Shown piece by piece: positions 1 through 12,704 of a DNA stretch of 64,000 bases. The DNA comes from Calendula officinalis (taxonomy: Eukaryota; Streptophyta; Magnoliopsida; Asterales; Asteraceae): NCBI GenBank assembly GCA_963853835.1, contig OY970824.1, positions 72,488,372 to 72,552,371 of the forward strand, written 5' to 3'. Both the position numbers and the translations under genes were made by a program. Numbering within the stretch: position 1 is the stretch's first letter; each line of letters begins with the position of its first letter. Under the pieces are notes generated by a model, which worked only from the letters and a program-made list of their open reading frames with translations, had not been told where the DNA came from and did no database searches.

Positions 1-1057
1 ACTGATTAAGAATAAGTCCACTTAGGACCAGCCTAAAAAAGCAAAGACCGTTCATCTCTAGTATACAAACTAGATTAATTCAAAGATAAGTTAGTTAATG
101 AAATATAACGTCTTCTACATTTTCTCACTCGTCTATGTAAAACAAGATTTTCATAAAATCTTCTGGTTATATAACTTAACTTTTCAATTATGGTCTTACA
201 AAATTTTGTTTCTTTGTTCAAGAAAGGTATGTATGGTTCATGGACATTTTATGTTACTGGTATTTTTGTTGAAGCATATTGCTTGATGGCCATCCCACAT
301 CAACTACATGAGGCTCATGTTTAAGTCGTGTTGTGTCACCATTTTATATAGTATGACAGTCGATCTTTGTCAAAACAACTATCTATGAATAAATAGCTCA
401 TGAAATCATGCATGATTCTTCATATTCACATTCTCTTTTATTTAAATAGAGGCATGAATATTTGATGCCAATCGTTAAGCCTTCTCCTTGTTATCAATAG
501 AGACACCAAGCAAGGTCTTTAGAGGTTTTTTTTAACTTGGGTTCCGGATCGCTTTGCGAACCAGCAGAGCGCCCACCCGCTAGAGTCATAGTGATTGAAT
601 TTGGGACCTGAATTTCACCTTTTTGGAGACAAAATCCAACTACCAGGCGGTGAAATGGCTCTAAACAAGGGGGTGTATGTCCACATCGGCCAATTGAGAG
701 GGAGACAGTTTGGTTTGACATTTTTCGGCTGAATTATTGACCACTTTACATTTAGTTAAGCTTTTGTAGCTTAATAACTTTCAATCTCTTAGTTTATATT
801 TATTTTGCTTACTCAACGAAGAGGGCTCTTTTATAGTCTCTTGGGCATGCCCAACATATGTCATTGATGCACTTGATTTCTTCGTTTAACAAGGATCTTC
901 AAGAGATGATGGCTATAAATATATGTAGAATTGGTTTGGTCTTGACCAACTCTGACTTTTGCAAGGATTGATCGTCTACTTTGTGCAATAATTGGTCAAA
1001 CCAATCCTTTTTTGTGCACCAAAAAAATTCATATCCTTTTGATATCTCAAATTCATA
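1..1057. other. Intergenic, no gene recognised
   Basis: No open frame here looks like a recognised protein. The minus-strand frame over 494-721 covers a stretch that, read on minus, ends in an A-rich tail near 525-535 and resembles a short retroposon. The internal promoter boxes are not clear enough to call a SINE firmly. Confidence 0.4.
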
Positions 1058-2332
1058 CTACCTCCGTATAAAAAATAAGTGATACACTTTCCTAAAATGG
1101 GTGGAACAAAATAAGTGATACACTTCCGTTTTTTACCTTATTTGGAAAGTTTTAACACATGAACTTACCTTTTTACCCCTACTTAAGTTTCTTAAACATC
1201 ATTAATTTTACAATTATCTACTAATTAAATCACCAACTTACCACCAACCCCTAAATTTAAGACACCGCCCAACACCCAAAATTAAAGGGAAAGACTATTG
1301 TGACAACCCAACATACTAATGAGACAGCCCATCTTGAAACCATAACCCTACTTTAACACATTTGAATCAGTTTCACTTTTCCCTATTTCATACTCTCTCT
1401 CTCTCTCTTGAAGAAACCATCTCTCCATCTCATCACCACCCAGATCTGCAGCTCACCGCCATCCCGACAAGCTCACCACCAGCCCGACTCCGCCGTTCAC
1501 GCTCTCCACCACTCACGCTCACCACCACTACGCCGTCACCCAGATCTGCAGCTCACCGCCATCTGACACGCTCACCACCACCCGACTCCGCCGCTAACGC
1601 TCACCACCAGCCCGACTCCGCTGCTCACGCTCACCACCACTCCGCTGTGCACCCATCAACTACCTCTCACTCCTCTGAACTCGATGGTAATATTTGGTGG
1701 AGTTTCCGTCGCTCACCACCACCAGCACCACCAGATCTGATCCCTGCAACTCTTTCTTCTGTGTGTTTTTCGAAGGGGGTGTTGACAGCAACTCGGTGGT
1801 GGTTGCCGGTGGGTTTTGGTGGACTCAAAAACAGCTCGGTGGTGGTTGCCGGTGGGTTATGGTTGCCGGTGAGTGATGGCTGCCGGTGGGTTGTGGTGGA
1901 CTCAAAATGGGTTTTCGTTTTAGCATTTCTTTTTTTAGTTTTGTGTGTAATTACACAGTTACTTTCTTAATTAAATCACTTAGTTCCATAAAAATTGTTA
2001 ATAACTATATAAAATTTATTGAGGATATTCACACTTTTTGAGATTAAAATCTGACAGGTGTGTTCAAATAAAAAGAAGGGCTGTTAAAATAGTAGGTTCT
2101 TTGGGTTCTTCATCTCTCATCCATTTGGATTCACTTGGGTTCTTCGATGGATTCACTGGTCCATTTGGGTTCTTCATCTCTCATCCATTTGGATTCTTCA
2201 TCTTTGATCCATTTTACAATTATTTGTTCTCGATGGATTCTCTGATCCATTTGGGTTCTTCATCTCTTTTTTAGTTCTTCTTCAAATCAGTGTCTTCATT
2301 TGGATTTCTTCATCTCTTCTTCAGGAAGAAAT

Positions 2333-2537
2333 CGTAGATCTGTGGGTGTTTCGGTTGCAATTCGAACCGTAGATCTGTGGGTGTTTATGGTTTTTGTGGG
2401 TGTTTCGATTTCTGTTTGAACCCTAGATATGTGGGTGTTTATGGTTGCTGTGGGTGTTTCGATTTCTGTTCAAACCCTAGATCTGTGGGTGTTTATGGTT
2501 GCTGTGGGTGTTTCGATTTCTGTTCGAACCCTAGAGC
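2333..2537. repeat. 54-bp minisatellite, about 3.5 units
   Basis: A unit beginning TAGATCTGTGGGTGTTTATG and ending TTCGAACCC is repeated head to tail, with the first unit truncated. The 54-bp period is a multiple of three, so one frame reads an 18-residue Gly/Cys-rich repeat through it. It lies inside the large Stowaway-type element. Confidence 0.8.
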
Positions 2538-2571
2538 TTCAAATCATATGATGTTTAAACTGAAGAAATCC

Positions 2572-2830
2572 AAATGATGTTTGGACTGACATTTGAACTT
2601 GAAGTCAAAGTGCTCGACACAAATTGTGCCTTGAGGTATCATTGTCTTCGGTTCTTGCAAAGTCCGTGATGGATTAACGGGTCTATAATTAGTGTTGGTT
2701 GTCTGTGTTGGTTTATATTCAAATGATGTTTGGACTGACATTTAAACTGAAAATCAATGTGCTCGGCACAAAATGTGCCTTGAGGTATCATTGGCTTATT
2801 GTTCTTGCAATGTCCCTGATGAAATAAAGG
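2572..2830. repeat. Diverged tandem duplication, period 149 bp
   Basis: The sequence starting AAATGATGTTTGGACTGACA at 2572 recurs at 2721. Each copy continues through GTGCCTTGAGGTATCATTG with scattered substitutions over about 100 bp. It lies inside the 1058-2995 element. Confidence 0.75.
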
Positions 2831-3049
2831 ATATACGATGGCTTATTGTTGGCTGCCATGCTTGATTAGTGTTGCTTACGTCTTCCTTAAGCAAAAGTGT
2901 TTAAAATCTATGGGACCCACTTAATCTATCTTAATCTTCATTTAAAAGTTTTGTCTCAAAAATCGTGTTTTGAGAAGTGTATCACACGGAGGTAGTATAA
3001 TTTTAAAAAGTGTTTACAAATAAATCTATTGGCTCTGCGTCGTAATTTC

Positions 3050-5322
3050 CTATACGAAATGATGAGTTGGATATTCGTGTTCATAGCCATTATAATCATA
3101 ATATAACTTCTCACCCTTTGCAATATCACGAGTAGCAACCAAAAGGACCCGACATTCTCCATTTACACTGTACCTCACACACTTCAAATTTTGCTTCCCT
3201 GCAAAATATTATTATTCTACATTTAAATAAATATAAAAGAAATACAATTCAGCAAGTGAATATGACTAGGCTTACTTACGGTGTAAAGTTATTTATTCCA
3301 TGGGCCCCGTTTATCAGGGCAAATAACAAGACTTTTTTATGCCAAGAGAAGAGTCTATCACAATCATCATGCTCACGGTTCTTAATGTAATCCACATCAC
3401 CGATATATTCGGTTATCAATGTCATGTCCTTTATCAGCTTCTACTGTATCAAAACATGTTATTTTTTTAATAAATCGATTTAGGAGATTTTATGCATTTC
3501 AATACACTAGGGATGGCTTTTGAATTTTGACTAATCGTGTATGATCCATTTCCTATTTAGTTAAATCTTTGAAATTAACCTGTTTGACCCATTTATAAGT
3601 AAATGGGTCATAATTGCCACCTGTGTTTAGTATTACTAGCACGAAATTTAAGTTATTTACCCTTGGCGAGAATCGAATATGACAAGCAATGGAGGGCATT
3701 CACCTCTCTTCAACATAGCTCTGCAGTTTTCCAAGGTTTCTGTGTCTTCTTTTGAAAGAACCTTATAAAAAAGCCATATAAGAAAGATAAAGCATATAAT
3801 ATAATGAATTTGAATTTATAATCATATAATATAAGTGGTTGTTCTCTTGACTTGAAACTATGACTTTCTACTCATGAATGAGTAGAGATAAATAAGAAAA
3901 TTGCGCTACAAAATGAATTTTTTTAATTAAAAGTTTAGAGAAAAACCTGCATTCCACCCTTTTCAAATTTGGATAAATTAGCAGATTTAGGAGCCATGTA
4001 AGTGAGATGGTCAGTATATTCCATGTTGAGGGAAGTTAAAGTAGAAGCTAGAGACCGCATTCCTGCGTTTACTATCTTCACTTGGAATATATGCTAATAA
4101 TTTCCTCCTCTTTTTATGATGCACAATTCGTTTTCTACAATCTGTTCATTAAAACCACTTGGAAATAAGAATATTATAATGATCAATTACACTATAAAAT
4201 GAAATGATTTCATTTATACAGGGGTTGCCTCCCACTTAGTGAGTAAGTGCAGGGTTAATTGTATAAATGTGTTAATAACTTAATACTATTTGAATTGTAC
4301 AGAGATCTCTCAATCCATATTTGTGAAGTAAATATCATTCTTAATAGATAAGACATTGATTTACAAATTACAAAGCTGGAGAAGATTGTTTAATAAACTA
4401 GTTTGGAAGGCTTTAAAAGAATGATTTATAGCACATCATGAACTTAAGAAATGTGAGGCAGGTGCACATAAGCGATGACATCATACAGCTCAAACTCCTG
4501 CAAGAATAAACATCTGCAACATTCTCGTATAGACTGAAAGATGAACAGAAGATCAGAATTGGAGATAAATCACAAAAAAGGCAATATAAATCAATCATGA
4601 TACTCAAAACTTCTTGTCCTGTAAATCATTTATTACTGAACTTCATCACTATCCAAACACAATTGAGGCATTTAATCTAGCAAATTGATTGCAGTTGGTT
4701 AAAAAAACGGATATGACTCGTTTTTTTAAGGTTTTTTAGATTGCAATTCCAGAAAACAGAAAAAGAATTCTTTGGAGGTGACCTAATCAGCAAGATCAGA
4801 AAAATAAAATGATGCAGGCACAACCCTGCCTCTTTAGAGCCTGAATCAAATGATATCACTGAAAAAGAAAGCAAAATTTTACCTTGAGGAGATATGCGCT
4901 TCACTGGCGAAGCTCTACATTTCTTTATCTTAAAGAAATCGAATATTTTTGTCTGCGATAAACCTGAATTTATACATATTAATGCAGGCATACAATGTGT
5001 GTGTGTAATTACATCAATTGGAGTTCATACTTTTAATCGGCGGAGGATGATCGGAGCAGGCAGGGCAGTACCATGGACCAATCGGAACACGAACAACGAT
5101 AGGTCGGAGACAAAGCATGTGATAAGCTTTATCGCATAAGAGTAGCTGGTGGTCACGGTCACCGGAGCCGCATTGATCGCAAACGGCGTCCTTGTAGTCA
5201 TCGTATTCCACCACGGCGAAATTGGCGTTGTTCATTATATCCGTAATAGACTTGTATTTTTTGACCTTACGTTGCGACGGCGACGGTCGGATTGGAGCAG
5301 CGCTGGATTTGCCGGCGACCAT
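3050..5322 (-). pseudogene. ATXR5/ATXR6-like histone H3K27 monomethyltransferase, broken
   Basis: Exons in transcript order: 5031-5322, 4883-4963, 3947-4062, 3661-3761, about 3280-3443 and 3050-3198. Exon 1 carries the PHD finger, exon 2 the PCNA-binding-like QTKIFDFFKIK, and the later exons the pre-SET and SET regions (FEKGGMQ, CPPLLVIFDS, EYIGDVDY). The last exon is intact from KQNLKCVRY through YYDYNGYEHEYPTHHFV to its stop. Three lesions are visible. In the PHD, CDK is followed directly by AYH where the family has CDKCDxGYH, so a zinc cysteine is lost by a 9-bp in-frame deletion. Near 3430 an 8-bp deletion shifts the frame just before LITEYIGDVDY. Near 3300-3340 the ICPDKRG...NNH part is shortened. 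The exon joining 4062 to 4883 (basic RRLLP region) was not found. ATXR5/6 monomethylate H3K27 at replicating heterochromatin; this copy cannot make a normal enzyme. Confidence 0.85.
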
Positions 5323-5741
5323 GGCAATCGGCTTTGGGGGTAAATTTGGGATTGTTGGAGGGTTAATTTGGGAATAATGAAGATGTTGAGCGTGGGGGAA
5401 GAAGACCGGGGCCTGTGTAGCGGGGAATTACTTGAGGGCAAAATTGGAATGATGTGACGTACGATGATGGCTCATGGTAACGTGCAATCACGAAAAACGC
5501 CGTCTACGGTGTATCGCCGGGATATTTTTAGCCGTTACGGCAATATTACATGCAGCACACGGTGGTTTTTTGCCTTTTAAAGTATGTGTGATAGTTTGGG
5601 CTATGTTATTTTTTTTTTCTCTCATTCTATATTAATGTTTCATTTTGTTTTTGGATGGTAATTCCACTAATTAGGTTTATTAGGTTGATATTATGCTACA
5701 TGTAACTACTTTGATGTTAACATTCGTAGCCAGAAATATTA

Positions 5742-6001
5742 TCTCCGTCCCTAAATAAAGTTCTCATTTCTTTTGGGTACACATTTTTAGGAGATAATTA
5801 GTGGTGGGATACTTATAATACTTTTGATTAAAATATAAGGTTATATTGGAGAGAGAAAGTGTTTTAGGAGATAGTTAGTGGTGAAATTATTGATAATAAT
5901 ATTATTATATTAAGTGGGCCCCTTAAATTTGAGAAATTGAAACTTTATTTATGGACAAAATTTGAATGCGAAATGAAAACTTTATTTAAGGACGAAGTGA
6001 G
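5742..6001. mobile_element. Stowaway-like MITE, 260 bp
   Basis: The left end TCTCCGTCCCTAAATAAAGT and the right end ACTTTATTTAAGGACGAAGT are imperfect inverted copies flanked by TA. Length and target site fit a non-autonomous Stowaway. Its terminus differs from the AAATAAGTG family elsewhere in the window. Confidence 0.7.
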
Positions 6002-7183
6002 TAATATTTAATCCTATTTGTTACTATTAATCTTTTATCTATTTGATAGGATAACATGTGTAATCCATTAAATTTCTCTGTTAATATTATCTGTTAATTT
6101 TAACACATATCTTAGATCTAATGAATAGGAAAATAAGTAGGAATAAATGATAGGAAGTAATATCATTACTCATGATTTATATATTTTTAATGAATGAGAA
6201 TGATAAAAGTATAAAACTAAATCAGCTTAAAAATAAATTAAATTAATTAAAATTTACTATATAAGTTATTAAAGTTAATAAAATTAATTATTATTTTAAT
6301 AATAGAATCAATCACATTTAATACATTAATTATTTAAAAGTAGACAAACAAACATTACGGGTCAACTCAAGCCAAAACTGGCTTACACATAAAAATTACT
6401 CGTTCACATCCATTGTAACATGTTACTCGTATATAACATCACACGTATGTTCAATCAGCTAGACTTTGTTATATAAATCATTTTAATTATAATTAATAGA
6501 TACCTATTAGAAAAAATAAGGTCAACTTTTATAAATATAAGCCTTTGATATTCATTAAAGTTATCGTACGTCATAACTATATAACACTACTTGGTGTGTA
6601 CAGTGTTTATTATGTTTTAAAAAGGTTCAAGCCTATAAATGAGTCGAGCTGAGCTCGAGCACGTTTTGAGCCTTATATGTAAATTTCGAGCTCAACTCGT
6701 TAAAGTGTTTGCATGATCAAACTCGGCTCATTTAACTCGAATATTTATCGATCTTTTAACAAGTTGAGCTCGAATAGCTTGTGAACAGGCAGACTCGCTC
6801 ACAACCCCAACTTACAATTAAAATGTGTGACACATTTAAAATATTTGGAAAATTCATATATGAGGTTTTTAATTTGATATACTAAACAAAAATTTTAAAT
6901 CTTTTTAAGTGTTGTCGTTCTTATGGGCAACTCACTATTAGTTTCGACTATAGTTGCTAACTTTTCGTGTTTGGTCTTAAGATTCTTCAATTTTATGGTT
7001 ATAAGAGCTTGATAACTGAAAGTATGTCAAGTAAGTGTTGTTGTAATTATAATCATGGTAAAGAATCTTGATTTTGTTTGGTATAAAATATGGAAGAGTA
7101 TTGTCTCTTTTATGTCATTTGTTTGTTTTAAAATATGGGAGAGTAATGTATCTAATTTTATGTCATTTGTCTGTTTCCTGCAG
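6002..7183. other. Intergenic, AT-rich, degraded repeats
   Basis: No gene was recognised. Around 6620-6800 there is a run of GAGCTCGAG/CTCGAGCTC-type words, common in decayed plant hAT-like repeats, but no termini could be defined. Confidence 0.35.
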
Positions 7184-7780
7184 CCCAGAATCTATGTGGG
7201 CAGGGGAAGGCATGGAAGTTAGTTTGCCCTTATAAAGTATGTTCATAGTTTTTTATTTATTTACTGCTTACTATTTCTTACAGTTACTGAAATTCTTGCC
7301 ATGAATTTGTTTTTCCTTAAAAGTTCAATTCAAACATGTTTTCAGTTTTTCAAGTTTTCCGTAAAAACTTTTAAGGTTTTGATAATGACAGCACTAAGTG
7401 CTGTCATAAGACATGCATAAAAAGATTGTACACTCATCTATAACCGACTATTGAATTTTAGGAATTACTCATTCGTACCATTTTTAATGCATTTAGAGAC
7501 AACCCTTAAAACTGTCATTATCAAAACCCAAACTTTTATAGCAAAATGTCATATTTTTTACAATTGCTTCTTTCTGAATTTCAAAATTTATAATGCATCT
7601 GCAGCTAAAAAAAACTATGGAGCTGTTCTTGCACTTTGGGCACCCGTTGTATTAGCGCGTTATACTAAGCTGTGCTATTAACTTGAATTTTAATTGTATT
7701 ATAGAGGTTTACTTTATGTACACTCAAATATGGTATGCAATATTTTCAACAATTTGTGGTGGAGTTATTGGGGAATGAAG
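7184..7780 (+). pseudogene. Callose synthase (glucan synthase-like) gene fragments
   Basis: Three short blocks in order match the catalytic-to-membrane part of plant callose synthases. Block 7184-7236 reads PRIYVGRGRHGS, then a stop, then FALIK, against the family PRLYVGRGMHES. Block 7604-7660 reads KNYGAVLALWAPVVL. Block 7706-7776 reads VYFMYTQIWYAIFSTICGG, a transmembrane segment of the family. Each is bounded by AG-like acceptors, so an intron pattern is kept. The internal stop, missing exons on both sides and loss of frame after 7776 mark a relic. Intact callose synthases are around 1900 residues. Confidence 0.75.
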
Positions 7781-8766
7781 TTATATGTAGTTTCCGTGAA
7801 GAAGATATCATAAGTGAGAGGAAACAATGTTTGACCAACTTCTTGACTTTTAAAAGGTGTGTCAAATGCGCATACAAAATGCAGTTACAAAAAAAGCGCA
7901 TACAAAATGACTACATATATAAGTGCAAAGAAATAGAGAAAATTATTAGAATTTTCAATGTACAAAATGGTTCCGCGTCATTAATCCATGATTCTTGTTT
8001 TATGTTTTTGTTTTGATATGTGTCAATATATTGAATCAGTGGATCGAGTTTTTTTATCTGTCGATATATTCAATACTTATGTTATCAAATGCTTGTTTTT
8101 GTTAACTGAATAGAAATATTGATGATGATAATGTGACAATTGTTAATTCATGAAAGTTTTTCTTGATTAATCATGCTTTGGTTTTAACCATCAATGTAGC
8201 TATCAGTTGAGTTCTCATTACTTAATTTCTTTATTGTCGAGAATTGGTGAACGGTAAATGTATATAAAGTCAAAGTCATGCACAAATGAAGTCAATTTCA
8301 TGTTATGTGTTTTTCTGAAGTCTGAGAATTTCTGGATAAGTAATTAAAATGATGTCAAGTTACTCATAATATAATTGTGTTGGAAGATGACACCAAATGC
8401 ACCTGTGAATGGTGTATGCGACCAAACCGCCCCATTCACTGTCTCTCTCCTCTCCACAAATTACATAAGGAAGTATATAACGTTTTTAACTAAAAATCTT
8501 AATCTACATCTAAATATCACTTATGTTCATTATGAGGACAAATACTTTTACCGCTAGGCTAATGGCCTTTTTCGTAAACAAGAAAGTATATATATTTAAG
8601 GAAAATGTTAATGGCTATAGTTAATGTTTATTATAGATATGTGTTCAAGATAATCTTTAATTTTTCTATAGTCCTAAAGAATACATTTCAACAATTAATC
8701 AATAATAATCAGTGGTTAAGATTAATCATATATTTATACATGAAATTGTATTTTGGTCATTTGACA

Positions 8767-10527
<1,761 letters not shown>

Positions 10528-10620
<93 letters not shown>
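10528..10620. repeat. (AT)n microsatellite, right part
   Basis: An AT run with one G interruption near 10614. It is interpreted as the other half of the tract at 8771-8865, separated by the inner insertion. Confidence 0.95.
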
Positions 10621-10621
<1 letters not shown>

Positions 10622-10825
10622 TTAAATTTAACTTTTTTAAATTTTAGTTTTTTTTTTCTTCTAAATATTCATTAAAAAAAACATATAATGGTATACGTAA
10701 TTACATATGATTCTACAAAAACACTATGTGGACAAATACACAATTACATGTGCTTATACAAAAACATCACACGTGATTAAGTATATAATCACATGTGATT
10801 ATCAAATAATATTATTTTTTTCACG

Positions 10826-10826
10826 A

Positions 10827-10924
<98 letters not shown>
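10826..10924. repeat. (AAT)n microsatellite
   Basis: About 33 trinucleotide units without interruption, next to the right arm of the outer element. The poly-Asn frame across it is not a gene. Confidence 0.95.
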
Positions 10925-10925
<1 letters not shown>

Positions 10926-11619
10926 GATTGGATGAAATTATGTGATTGTCAAATGTCCAAAATGCCTCTTCATGTGTAAAATGTTGTTAATCTTAATCAT
11001 TGATTATTATTAACTAATAATTAAGATTTATCTTTTAAAAATATATAAAATTAAAAATTTTACTTATGGTAAGTTTGTAGCTTGTGACTAGGGATGGCAA
11101 TGGATCGGATGTGGACCGGATGGTAAGTTTGAGGGTCAACTGGACTTGTTTGCAGCCCCACAATAGTTTCTTTGGCTTGGTTCAATTAATCATTAAAATT
11201 GAACTATCATGAAATCACTATCATGTTTACATTCAAGGGCTTCTTAGTCCTATACACTTGAGAGTAAAGTGAGTTAAGGTTCAATTTTCACATAAATATT
11301 TAGAATGTTATGAATAAGATGTTTGATTCTACTTTATCGTCTTAATAAAGAGGTAACTTAGTTAAAAACAAATATGACTTACTGGGAAAAGTTGGTAGCA
11401 TGATCGACTTCTATATTAAGTTATCGACTCCTTTTAAGGTTGCCCTCCTTCTACTCATTAATTTTGAATACATACTTCACTTTTTTTTCAAAGGCGCCAA
11501 TAAATGACTGTTCTTTGCCATTATTTTTGTAGACATAGACTGTATTACTAAACAAAACGTTATATAAGTTTGTCTAACGTTTTATCCATGATGGTAATGT
11601 CGGACGGCTGATTATTGCT

Positions 11620-12290
11620 CTACTGAATGGTAAATTTCTGCTATAGAACAAGGACCCAATGATTTTATGCTCGAAATCCTCATGACAATTCTTGTCAGAT
11701 TAAACTCTTCAAATCATGTGACATCCAAGGCAACGTTGATTTCATATTTGGAAATTCCGCTTCAATCTTCCAAGATTGCACCATCCTCATTCGACCCCGT
11801 CAAGTAACACCAGAAAAGGGGAGGAGAATGCTGTTACAGCACATGCACAGAATGATCCTGCACAATCAACAGGCTGTGTTTCAAAAAATTTTGATTAACG
11901 GAACAGAAGAGTACATAAGATTACACCATAGTGATATTGGTATAAGTTGTTGCTCATATTAGTCATGGGTTCAAGTCCCGTTATATGAGTAGATTAAGCG
12001 TCGTTAAAAAAAAGTTATACAATTGCAACCCTAAAGTCCATCTAACTTTCTTGGAAGGCGTTGGTTACACCAGAGGGGTGGATGCCATGGACAGGTGATT
12101 TGGGAATGAAGAGTTGACAGTCCCAATCAATTCTTAGTCCAGTTTGCACAAACATAATGGTTAGTTTAATAACAGTGGTGAAGGGGCAGATTTAAATGGT
12201 AGGGTGGAATCGAGTAGCAGGATTCCAGCAATGAATGTCAATGTGTATTCAGTTACAAATTTCATACAAGGTGATCCATCAATGAAAGGT
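11620..12290 (+). pseudogene. Pectinesterase (PME51-like) gene remnant
   Basis: In frame order, 11660-11820 reads YARNPHDNSCQIKLFKSC, then NVDFIFGNSASIFQDC and RPRQVTPEKG. A frame change follows to ENAVTAHAQNDPAQSTG, then another to INGTEEY. After a short insertion come NPKVH, a deletion, TPEGWMPWTGDLG, and from about 12160 NNSGEGADLNGRV...YSVTNFIQGDPS. The family's FIFGN and GWMPW signatures are present. The ordered pieces match plant pectin methylesterases, which demethylesterify cell-wall homogalacturonan. At least two frameshifts, loss of the LGRPWKEYSRTVF block and a SINE in the coding sequence make it non-functional. Its 3' end faces the first actin gene. Confidence 0.85.
11934..12017 (+). 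mobile_element. Short tRNA-derived SINE inside the pectinesterase remnant
   Basis: An A-box-like TGGTATAAGTTG lies about 30 bp before a B-box GGTTCAAGTCC, followed by a short unique part and an A-rich tail near 12005-12013. It splits codons that would otherwise read HHSD-NCNPKVH. A weak target duplication (AGTGATA/AGTTATA, one mismatch) can be proposed. Confidence 0.65.
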
Positions 12291-12704
12291 TACGTTTTAA
12301 AATGCAATATAAAAGGTTGAACTGAACCAAATCCAGCAATAAATAAAATTCTTATAAAGGATAAAATAACCACAAACTGAGAGTCCAAGACAATTCTGAT
12401 ACAAGTAGGCAATCAAATAATTATAGCCAACAAACAGATTAAAAAATAAGACCAACAAGACAAACACTTTGAATTCATAATAAAATATCTCGACTCCCCA
12501 ACTACAAACATGACTGACAACGACTGACAAACGGGGCAGGTGGATTAGAGATGAACGTGGTGTTAATCCCCTCACTTAGCTTCCCGCGTGTATACAAACG
12601 TCTGCCAGTCTTACTTAGTTCACATAAAAACATAACACGAAAAAAAGACCAAAAAAGCAAAATACAAATAAACCTCAATCTCCAAAAACAACAAAATCCC
12701 ATAC
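12291..12704 (-). other. Actin 1 3' untranslated and downstream region
   Basis: This resembles, with indels, the corresponding stretch downstream of the second actin gene (about 23870-24260; shared ATAAAATAACCACAAACTGA and CCAACAAACAGATTAAAAAA). The duplication that made the two genes therefore included the 3' untranslated region. No separate gene was seen. Confidence 0.6.

Larger units (their letters stand above)
1058..2995. mobile_element. Large Stowaway-type element (1.94 kb) with TA target site
   Basis: The ends are inverted copies: CTACCTCCGTAT followed by AAATAAGTGATACACTT on the left, and AAGTGTATCAC then ACGGAGGTAG on the right, flanked by TA on both sides. These are the terminal sequence and target of Stowaway (Tc1/mariner-derived) MITEs. 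Most Stowaways are 150-400 bp; this one is about 1.94 kb. The interior has a C-rich stretch (1430-1750) with an open frame of 202 codons (1362-1970) rich in Ser, Pro, His and Thr, a 54-bp tandem repeat (2333-2537) and a second duplication (2572 and 2721). I saw no transposase. The frame is probably low-complexity or captured sequence, not a working gene. The subterminal motif repeats at 1107-1130. Confidence 0.75.

Noticed and set aside
1362..1970. 202-codon Ser/Pro/His-rich frame as a real protein gene
   Set aside because: Low complexity, internal repeats and location inside a Stowaway-type element; no recognisable domain.
10707..10979. Open frame with a long Asn run
   Set aside because: Produced by the (AAT)n microsatellite in a transposon arm, not a gene.
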